Positions 55,467 through 64,000 of a stretch of DNA of 64,000 bases are shown in pieces. Under the pieces are notes generated by a model that was not told the origin of the DNA, made no database searches, and saw only the letters and a list, made by a program, of their open reading frames with translations. This DNA comes from Allomesorhizobium sp043769475 (lineage in GTDB: Bacteria; Pseudomonadota; Alphaproteobacteria; Rhizobiales; Rhizobiaceae): the NCBI RefSeq assembly GCF_043769475.1, contig NZ_CP171729.1, positions 3,658,001-3,722,000 of the forward strand. The letters are read 5' to 3'. Numbering within the stretch: position 1 is the first letter of the stretch; the number at the start of each line of letters is the position of its first letter. The position numbers were made by a program, and so were the translations under genes.

Positions 55467-55731
55467 TTACGCCGCCTTCTCCGTCTCAGCCGGCTCGCCG
55501 GCCTTCGCGCGGAAGTTCAGCCGGTCGGAGCCGGCGGTGACCTTTACGGTCGAGCCGTCGAGGATTTCGCCCAGCAGAATGCGTTCGGCGAGCGGGTCCT
55601 GCAGTTCTTTCTGCATGACGCGCTTCAGCGGGCGCGCGCCATAGGCGGGGTCGTAGCCCTTGGCGGCCAACCAGTCGATCGCTTCCTGGTCGAGCTTGAG
55701 CTGAATCTTGCGGTCGGCGAGCAGGGCTTCC
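55467..55731 (-). pseudogene. clpB 3'-end remnant (88 codons)
   Basis: Encodes the ClpB C-terminus: IDWLAAKGYDPAYGARPLKR, LLGEILDGSTVKVTAG and a final AKAGEPAETEKAA, nearly the same as the intact gene's tail. It has no start and no upstream ClpB sequence. Silent third-position differences from the intact copy suggest the two tails come from different strains or have diverged over time. Confidence 0.9.
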
Positions 55732-55918
55732 GGATGGCAGCAATGGGGCCACAGGAGGATGGTCAGCTTTCAAGTTGGATTGGCTTGAAAGGAGACCAGC
55801 GCGTTGGATGTGGTAAAGTCAGCTTCGCGCCTCTCGGTGCTGAAGGTTGCAAGGCCGCCTGGATAGGGTCGGGGCGCCTCGGAGATCTTTGCGTCCGAAA
55901 CCAACCATTCAGCCACGG
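55732..55918. other. Junction between clpB remnant and cargo
   Basis: 187 bp; homology to clpB ends at 55731 and the methyltransferase stop is at 55919. No gene or clear integrase site. Confidence 0.4.
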
Positions 55919-56906
55919 TCAGCCCGCGAGGCGCGCACGAAACAACGTGGAGCCGTCCGCCAGGCGCGACCTGGAGATATCCCGGAATCCAGCCTCGGTC
56001 ATCCACGCGCGATACTGACCTTCAGTGTACGATTCGCCGTGGCGATAGAGGTTCAAGAAGGTGAGATTGAGAAAGACACCCTCAGGCGGGCCGAGGCGGT
56101 CGTCGTCGACGACACCCGACCCCGCAATTGCGATCTCGCCTCCGGGTGTGAGGCAACGCGCAGCGTTCAGGATCGAACTGCGCGCCTGGTCCGGCGGAAG
56201 GACCTGGACGACGGCCTTCAGGATCGCCAGATCGTGCCGACCGATCGATGGCGCGACAGTTATGTCCCCCTCTTCGACAACCACGTCGTCGGCACCGTAT
56301 TCCGACAGGATATCTGGCGCGACCGCTGCGACCGTTGGCAGCTCCATCAGCGTCGCCGCGATCTGCGGCCGCCGCTCGCGAAGTCCGACGAGAATGGTCC
56401 CGGGGCCCCCGCCGATGTCGATCACCGAACCGATCGCCGAGAGGTCGATCTCGCGGGCCAGATGTCGGCCGAAAATCACCCCGCCCGGTGCGAGCATGCG
56501 GCTGAAGGCCGCCGCTGACCTCGGGCCCCGCTTCGGAAAAGTCGTGAAGCGCGGCCGGCCGGTTCTGTCGCAGCGACTCTGCGGTCAGCAGGTCGGCTCC
56601 CCAGAGCTCGCGCAGGAGCGCATGATCGCCGCCGCGATAGGTCGGCTTGGACGCGTCGAGGAAGGCCGACGCTTCGGCTCCGTTGCGAAATCGGCCATCC
56701 TTGACTTCGAGGAGACCGATGCTGGCGAGCGCGTAGAGGAGCCGCGACAGACGATCGGGCTCGACTTTGAGCGCGGCCCCAAGGCTGTCAGCAGTCACCG
56801 CGTTGCCACCGAGCCGGGTGAAGATGCCAAGGTCCAGCCCGGCGCGAAGCGCCAAGGCGGGGGGCACCGCTGCGATCAGCTTGTCGATCCGATCAGAATC
56901 CACCAT
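55919..56906 (-). CDS. SAM-dependent O-methyltransferase (hydroxyindole/acetylserotonin type); frameshifted as read
   Basis: About 329 residues across two frames. The N-terminal dimerisation winged helix starts MVDSDRIDKLIAAVPPALAL and has DSLGAALKVEPDRLSRLLYALASIGLLE; the C-terminal domain begins about FSRMLAPGG and has SAM motif I IDIGGGPGTILVGL, then LLD-like DLAILKAVVQVLPPDQ and the family's EGVFLNLTFLNLYRHGES. An extra base near 56513 separates them: ALHDFSEAGPEVS in one frame, AAAFSRMLAPGG in the next. Members methylate phenolic or hydroxyl groups of small molecules. Divergent neighbours and its own region suggest independent transcription. Could be intact if the indel is an error. Confidence 0.82.
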
Positions 56907-57032
56907 GCCACATCCCCTTCCGCGATCCAGGACGTAAGCGGATCAACAGCTTTTGATTGCGGCTTCTTTACGAGCGGACAGTCAGCTCGGCGTGGACAGC
57001 TTTTGAGACAATGGCCGGCGACCTGCTGCGCA

Positions 57033-57929
57033 TCAGTCGCGCGATACAGACAGTCCCGCGAGAAGCGGCGCGTACGCGGCGAGCCTGCGGGATACGAACT
57101 CAGTGAAGAGCCGCACGCGCTTCGTCTTGCGTGTCTCCCCCTGCGTGAGAAGCCAGAGCGTTCCATGCATGTGCAGATCGGTGCCCGGCACCCTCACCAG
57201 TAGGGGGTCGGCATCTCCGACGAAGCACGACAGTGTCGTCATCCCGAGCCCTTGCCGTACTGCAACGATCTGCGCCTCGCCGTCCGTGGTCCTGAACGGA
57301 ATCCCCGTGGTGCGAACCTCACCCTCGCTGGCCCAATCCGGGATGCCATGAAGGCTTATGACGATCCACCGGATGGGATCAGGCGCGCCCGCACGCCACG
57401 CGGCTAGCCGATCGCGGGACATGTAGACGCCGCCGAACAAGTCCGGCCCCTTCAGGCCGTGAAGGTTGAGCGGCAGGGTTTTGCGGTCGTAGACGACGCG
57501 GATCGCGACATCGGCCTCTCGGTTGGTCAGATTTGCCAGTTCGCCGGACGACAAGATTTCCATCTCGATGTCCGGATGCAGACGCGCAAACTCAGCGAAG
57601 TCGGGCATGAGCAAGTGCGTCGCGAGGGTCGGCGCCAACGTCACCCGCAAGAGTCCGCGTACGCCCTGGTCGCGCCCGAAGATCTGCGTCTCCAGCCGGT
57701 TCGACGACGCCTCCATCTGCTCCGCGAACTCGAGGACCTCCTCGCCCGCAGCCGTCAGGCGGTAGCCCGAGGGCAGCTTCTCGAACATCTGCGCCCCGAG
57801 GCGTTCCTCGAGCTGAGCGATGCGCCGCAGCACGGTCGAGTGATTCACCCCGAGGCGCTCGGCGGCGGCCCGGACCGAGCCCCCACGCGCGACGGCAAGA
57901 AAGTAGCGAACGTCGTCCCAGTCGATCAT
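57033..57929 (-). CDS. LysR-family transcriptional regulator
   Basis: 298 residues from ATG 57929 (MIDWDDVRYFLAVARGGSVR). Winged helix 1-60 with AAAERLGVNHSTVLRRIAQLEERLGAQMFEK, linker helix, and periplasmic-binding-like effector domain (LLRVTLAPTLATHLLMPDFAEF onwards). Divergent from the SDR gene at 58201, the classical LysR position, so it probably controls the SDR/reductase pair and itself from the 271-bp gap. Confidence 0.9.
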   Translation of the reverse strand: MIDWDDVRYFLAVARGGSVRAAAERLGVNHSTVLRRIAQLEERLGAQMFEKLPSGYRLTAAGEEVLEFAEQMEASSNRLETQIFGRDQGVRGLLRVTLAPTLATHLLMPDFAEFARLHPDIEMEILSSGELANLTNREADVAIRVVYDRKTLPLNLHGLKGPDLFGGVYMSRDRLAAWRAGAPDPIRWIVISLHGIPDWASEGEVRTTGIPFRTTDGEAQIVAVRQGLGMTTLSCFVGDADPLLVRVPGTDLHMHGTLWLLTQGETRKTKRVRLFTEFVSRRLAAYAPLLAGLSVSRD

Positions 57930-58200
57930 GGTGCAATCCCGCACCGCTGGGGTGCGCCTTCCAAAGCCCGTATCTAACACATCGAACAGCAGTACGGGCG
58001 GTCATCATAGCCTATGTCGACGAGCGCGGCCCAATTCCGAACGGCGGACACCGATCGTCGCGGCTGGCGCCAGTCGTCCAGCCGGATCGATTTCGCACCA
58101 CCGATGTGCGCGCTTCCGCACTCAACAACTGACGCCTGCGGACCCATTTCGACGTTCTCGGAGGCAGATGCTGTCCCGACACCACGAAAAAGGAGAAGTC
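57930..58200. other. Divergent LysR / SDR control region
   Basis: 271 bp that should hold T-N11-A LysR boxes and two promoters; none was assigned with confidence. The SDR Shine-Dalgarno (AAAGGAG) lies at 58189-58195. Confidence 0.5.
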
Positions 58201-58935
58201 ATGGGAAAGCTAGACGGTAAGGTTGCAGTCGTCACGGGTGGATCGAGCGGCATGGCGCTGGCGAGCGCCAAGCGGTTCGTTGAAGAAGGCGCCTATGTTT
58301 TCATCACGGGCCGGAGGCAGGAGGCGCTCGACGAGGCCGTCAAGCTGATTGGCCGGAACGTGACCGGCGTGCGCGGCGACGCGGCCAATCTCGACGACCT
58401 CGACCGCCTGTTCGATACGGTCAAGCGGGAAAAGGGCAAGATCGACATCCTGTACGCAAGCGCCGGCACGGGCGAAGCCGTCCCACTGGGCGAAATTACC
58501 GAGCAGCATTTCGATGCGGCCTTCAACCTGAATGCGCGCGGCACGCTGTTTACGGTTCAGAAGGCGTTGCCGCTGTTCAACGATGGCGGATCGATCTTCA
58601 TGACCGGGTCAGTTGCTTCGATCAAAGGTTTTCCCGGTTACAGCGTGTATGCGGCGAGCAAGGCGACGCTGCACGCATTCGCACGCGGGTGGCTCAACGA
58701 ACTCAAGGGCAGGAATATCCGGGTGAACGTGCTGCACCCGGGGCCGATCGCCACACCGATGCAGGACCAGGTTCTCACCGAGGAGGCGAAGCAGATGTTC
58801 GAGTCCCTGATCCCGCGGGGAAAGATGGGTCGTCCTGAGGAAATTGCGGCGGTCGCGCTGTTTCTTGCTTCAGACGATTCGAGCTTCGTGAATGGGGTGG
58901 AGCTGTCTGTCGACGGCGGCTTCTCGGCCATCTGA
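58201..58935 (+). CDS. Short-chain dehydrogenase/reductase (SDR)
   Basis: 244 residues from ATG 58201 (AAAGGAGAAGTC ahead); the longer frame upstream is non-coding. Classical SDR: TGGSSGMALASAKRF (the cofactor loop, normally TGxxxGxG, here with Met-Ala), ILYASAGTGEA (NAG-like), catalytic Ser in FMTGSVAS, and YSVYAASK (Tyr and Lys), ending FVNGVELSVDGGFSAI. Oxidises or reduces an alcohol/ketone with NAD(P)(H); substrate unknown. Forms a probable pair with the next gene. Confidence 0.92.
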   Translation: MGKLDGKVAVVTGGSSGMALASAKRFVEEGAYVFITGRRQEALDEAVKLIGRNVTGVRGDAANLDDLDRLFDTVKREKGKIDILYASAGTGEAVPLGEITEQHFDAAFNLNARGTLFTVQKALPLFNDGGSIFMTGSVASIKGFPGYSVYAASKATLHAFARGWLNELKGRNIRVNVLHPGPIATPMQDQVLTEEAKQMFESLIPRGKMGRPEEIAAVALFLASDDSSFVNGVELSVDGGFSAI

Positions 58936-59093
58936 ATTCGCGCCGGATCGCGGGAAGCGGCTGACCGGCGGGAACTAGCGTGTCCATGGTGGAACGGCGA
59001 GACGTCTGCGCAAAGGTCGCCACTCAGCAGAACGGATAACCCAGCGCCGTTGAAGGCCGGGGAATCAATACCAACACGGATCGGAGAAGTATT

Positions 59094-59693
59094 ATGAGCT
59101 ATGCGATTTTAGGATTCGGTAAGATAGGCCAGGCCCTCGCCCACGCCTTCGCCCGTAAAAACATCGACGTGACCGTCGCGAGCCGCCGGCCGCCCGAGGC
59201 GTTGGCGCCGCAGGCCCGGGCGATTGGACCCACGGTCGTCGCCAAGTCGCTGCGGGATGCACTCGAGGCCGACACGATCATCCTGGCGGTCCCATTCGGG
59301 GAGCATCGCGAGGTTGCGAAGGCCCTGCCGAGTTGGGAAGGCAAGACGGTCATCGACGCGATGAACGCGTTTCCAGCCCCTGAAGAACTGGATGGTCTCC
59401 CGGCCTCCGCCTTCGTCGCGAAGGCGTTCACAGGCGCCAAGTTCGTGAAAGGTTTCAATCACTTGGTTGCGGCCACCCTGGCTGCCGATCCGATAGTCGA
59501 GGGCGGGCACCGGGTCGTCTTTCTGTCGAGCGACGACGAGGACGCGATCGCTCCCGTGGCGGCCTTGGCGAAACAGCTCGGGTTCGCACCCGTCAAGCTG
59601 GGAAAGCTCAACGAGGGTGGCGCGCTGGTGCACGCACGCGGCCGCACTTGGGGCCAGCTCATCTTCCAGGATTTGTTCAAGAAGGAGCAGTAA
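59094..59693 (+). CDS. NADPH-dependent F420-reductase-like oxidoreductase
   Basis: 199 residues. N-terminal Rossmann MSYAILGFGKIGQALAHAFA then VASRRPPEALA with an Arg pair that fits NADP preference, DTIILAVPFGEHREVAKAL, KTVIDAMNAFP and FVKGFNHLVAATLAADP. This is the F420-dependent NADP reductase-like family (COG2085) common in genomes without F420, where it presumably uses other partners. 158 nt after the SDR gene. The terminator shared with clpB lies 50 nt downstream. Confidence 0.88.
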   Translation: MSYAILGFGKIGQALAHAFARKNIDVTVASRRPPEALAPQARAIGPTVVAKSLRDALEADTIILAVPFGEHREVAKALPSWEGKTVIDAMNAFPAPEELDGLPASAFVAKAFTGAKFVKGFNHLVAATLAADPIVEGGHRVVFLSSDDEDAIAPVAALAKQLGFAPVKLGKLNEGGALVHARGRTWGQLIFQDLFKKEQ

Positions 59694-59745
59694 CGGATTT
59701 ACTGTCCACTGTCAGAGCTGGTGCCTGGTTGCCAAAGCCACCAAC

Positions 59746-59777
59746 AAAAATGCCCCGCCTTTCGACGGGGCATTTTC
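59746..59777 (-). terminator. Rho-independent terminator of clpB
   Basis: ATGCCCCG/CGGGGCAT stem (59750-59773); read leftward it ends in five T (59746-59750). It also reads TTTT rightward, so it may serve the reductase gene as well. Confidence 0.8.
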
Positions 59778-59824
59778 GTCTCTCGGATAGGCTGATGCCC
59801 CTCACCCGGAGGTAAGGGTCGCGT

Positions 59825-62434
<2,610 letters not shown>

Positions 62435-62526
62435 GCCTGTCTCCTTGGATCACCGGCCCGCTTTGCGGCGCCGGATCAGCTTGCGGTGACGAGCCCGCTC
62501 TTCGAGCCGGGCCCATTATGGCAGAG

Positions 62527-62555
62527 ATATGGGACGCAGATGGATTTCCCTCAAG
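62527..62555 (-). promoter_or_regulatory. Putative RpoH (sigma-32) promoter of clpB
   Basis: CTTGAG (62550-62555), 16-base spacer, CCCATAT (62527-62533) on the minus strand, close to CTTGAA/CCCATnT. It begins about 93 nt before the clpB ATG and fits a heat-shock gene. Confidence 0.65.
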
Positions 62556-62578
62556 GTCGGGCAACCCTCGCTCGAAAC

Positions 62579-62607
62579 AAAAACGGCGGAGACAATTGTC
62601 CCCGCCG
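62579..62607 (-). terminator. Rho-independent terminator of the DUF4167 gene
   Basis: CGGCGGAGACAATTGTCCCCGCCG stem (62584-62607; only listed as arms CGGCGGAGAC and GTCCCCGCCG) followed leftward by five T. Confidence 0.75.
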
Positions 62608-62634
62608 CAATATGCCTGAATTTCAGTGTCGCGA

Positions 62635-63456
62635 TCAGCTTTCCGCCGGCGTCAGCGCGGCTTCGCCGCCGGTGTCTTCCGCCGCTGCGGGCGCTGCCGC
62701 TTCGGCGCCAGCCTCGCCTTCATTCGCGGATCCGGCCTCGGAAGCCTGGTCGGGGCGGCGTTCGCCACGGCGTGGACGGCGTCCGCGACGCGGCGCGGCA
62801 TCCTGCTCGCCTTCGTCGCCGTTTCCGTTGGCCTGCGAAGCCTCGGGAGAAGCGGCCTCGGCCGCAGGGCTGGCCTCAGGGCGCGGGGGGCGCGGCGTAT
62901 GCGGACGACGCTCGCGATTGCGTCCGCCGCCCGGCGCGCCGGCGGCTTCCGAGTTCAGTGCGACCTCAGCCGGAGTGCCGTCGATAACCGGCTGCGGACC
63001 CGAGCCATTACTCACCGGCGCGGACTGAGGAGCGGCCCGCGACTGCTGCGCGGGCTCTTCATTCTCGACATTGCCTGTCGAGGCATTGCCGGCGCTCTCG
63101 AACTCGTCGCGGTCTTCATCCTGGTCGTCGCTGAAATCGTCGCGATTGTGCTGGACCTGCTGGATCGGCATCTGCGCCTGAGCGGCCGCGATGATGCGAT
63201 TGTAGTGCTCGGCGTGCTGGAGATAGTTCTCCGCCATCACGCGGTCGCCGGAGCTTTGCGCGTCGCGGGCCAGCGTGGTGTATTTTTCGGCGATCTGCTG
63301 AGCCGACCCACGGATTTTCACATCCGGTCCGTTGCTCTCGTAGTTGCGCGTCAGGGGGTTGGGCCCCTTGCGGTTGGGATTGTTGCCTCCGCCGCCGCCA
63401 CCGCCGCCGTTATTGCCGCGACCGCGCATGCGCCTGTTCTGCTGTTGTGGCCTCAT
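62635..63456 (-). CDS. DUF4167 domain protein
   Basis: 273 residues. N-terminus Arg/Asn/Gly-rich (QQNRRMRGRGNN then a Gly run), the DUF4167 core NPLTRNYESNGPDVKIRGSA and QQIAEKYTTLARDAQSSGDR plus AENYLQHAEHYNRIIAAAQA (two helices), then a long acidic, disordered tail. The gene between prmC and clpB is a conserved trait of Rhizobiales. RNA binding is suggested by the basic Gly-rich start, not shown. Confidence 0.88.
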   Translation of the reverse strand: MRPQQQNRRMRGRGNNGGGGGGGGNNPNRKGPNPLTRNYESNGPDVKIRGSAQQIAEKYTTLARDAQSSGDRVMAENYLQHAEHYNRIIAAAQAQMPIQQVQHNRDDFSDDQDEDRDEFESAGNASTGNVENEEPAQQSRAAPQSAPVSNGSGPQPVIDGTPAEVALNSEAAGAPGGGRNRERRPHTPRPPRPEASPAAEAASPEASQANGNGDEGEQDAAPRRGRRPRRGERRPDQASEAGSANEGEAGAEAAAPAAAEDTGGEAALTPAES

Positions 63457-63746
63457 TAGACTCTCTTCAATTTGAAATACATTTCACGAACGGGGGCGCC
63501 TCGGCAGCCAGCCGTTTCGTACTTTTCCGACGGTGTTCGCCCGCATCGATTGCGTTGGCGTCACGTGCCATCCCATTCCGGTCTCTGTCACTTGCCGGGC
63601 GATCCCCGTACGAAGCTAAAGCGTCGTTCACGCAAGAAGGCAGCTTGTTTGTTCAAATAGGGAACCGAATCGGTAACAGCACTGCCTGCTTCGTCTCATC
63701 CGGTAGTTCGACCCTAGCTGCATTCGCCACCATTGCCAAGGCTTTT
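63457..63746. other. Intergenic region between prmC and DUF4167 gene
   Basis: 290 bp; likely carries the DUF4167 promoter. No consensus or repeat assigned. Confidence 0.4.
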
Positions 63747-64000
63747 TTAAGCGTCTTCCGGTCTGCTTTCCTGGAACATAAGGACGCGGTCATTTCCTGC
63801 GAGATCCCGCACGGCTTTCGTCAACCGGTACCCTGCCCCTTGAAAAATGCCCGTTACGGCGTCCTTCTGGTCATAACCGATTTCAACGCCGATAGTTCCG
63901 CCGGCTGCAAGACAGCGATGTGCGCCGTCCGATATCAGGCGATAGGCATCAAGCCCGTCTTCGCCGCCATCCAGCGCCCTGCGCGGATCGAAATCTCGCA
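63747..64000 (-). CDS. prmC: PrmC (HemK) release-factor glutamine methyltransferase, C-terminal part; 5' end outside window
   Basis: Leftward frame enters at 63998. It reads RDFDPRRALDGGEDGLDAYR, the PrmC motif that follows the NPPY catalytic loop (outside), then AAGGTIGVEIGYDQKDAVTG and ends RPEDA with TAA at 63747-63749. PrmC methylates the GGQ glutamine of RF1 and RF2. Position before DUF4167 and clpB agrees with Rhizobiales order. Confidence 0.88.
   Translation of the reverse strand, partial: RDFDPRRALDGGEDGLDAYRLISDGAHRCLAAGGTIGVEIGYDQKDAVTGIFQGAGYRLTKAVRDLAGNDRVLMFQESRPEDA

Larger units (their letters stand above)
55308..55731. repeat. Duplicated clpB 3' end plus terminator, copy 1
   Basis: Aligns to 59741-60089 through the clpB tail, its stop, downstream spacer and terminator. 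Roughly 6-8% of positions differ in the coding part. Copy 1 has a ~75-bp REP-like insert (55375-55454) that copy 2 lacks. Homology stops sharply after 55731. Confidence 0.85.

Overview
The window has the high GC, gene order and repeat elements of an alphaproteobacterium of the Rhizobiales, most likely Phyllobacteriaceae (Mesorhizobium-like). Pointers are the prmC / DUF4167 / clpB neighbourhood, RIME-like palindromes, an rrn operon with a short helix-9 insert in the 23S gene, and an fdoGHI-fdhE-selA-selB cluster of the kind known from Sinorhizobium. Assignment to a genus is inference.

Layout. 1-7.1 kb: end of a proline-rich autotransporter, a LysE exporter, a lipoprotein-like L,D-transpeptidase, a GABA-type aminotransferase, PPi-dependent phosphofructokinase and a K+ channel. 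7.1-10.5 kb: a copper unit (copA, cueR, DUF305) behind a textbook CueR operator. 10.7-15.1 kb: a two-gene RND efflux pump. 15.1-24.8 kb: a leftward cluster of GntR/FCD regulator, oligopeptide/glutathione-type ABC importer, gamma-glutamyltransferase, TauE/SafE carrier and DUF429 protein, which together suggest uptake and breakdown of gamma-glutamyl (sulfur) compounds. 25.0-36.5 kb: a complete selenocysteine cassette: selD (leftward), then fdoG (in-frame UGA plus SECIS hairpin), fdoH, fdoI, fdhE, selA, a Sel1-repeat gene, selB and tRNA-Sec, so the selenoenzyme is encoded beside its whole synthesis machinery. 37.0-43.3 kb: a leftward rrn operon (16S, tRNA-Ile, tRNA-Ala, 23S, 5S, tRNA-fMet) with two promoters and boxA. 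43.3-50 kb: envelope and housekeeping genes. 50.2-59.7 kb: accessory DNA. 59.8-64 kb: core genes clpB, DUF4167 and prmC.

The most interesting accessory locus is a translationally coupled three-gene operon at 50.26-54.92 kb: a DNA methyltransferase, a DUF262 (GmrS/ParB-like) protein and a protein with an R-x4-H HEPN-like motif. It resembles an unassigned restriction/defence module. Two identical tandem IS5-family copies split the DUF262 gene. Next to it, a diverged duplicate of the clpB 3' end and its terminator flanks a roughly 4 kb cargo (O-methyltransferase, LysR, SDR and an F420-reductase-like protein).

Caution: five genes (autotransporter, fdoG, selA, DUF262, O-methyltransferase) each carry a single-base indel as read. 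They may be draft-sequence errors rather than real mutations, and the reads should be checked before calling any of them dead.
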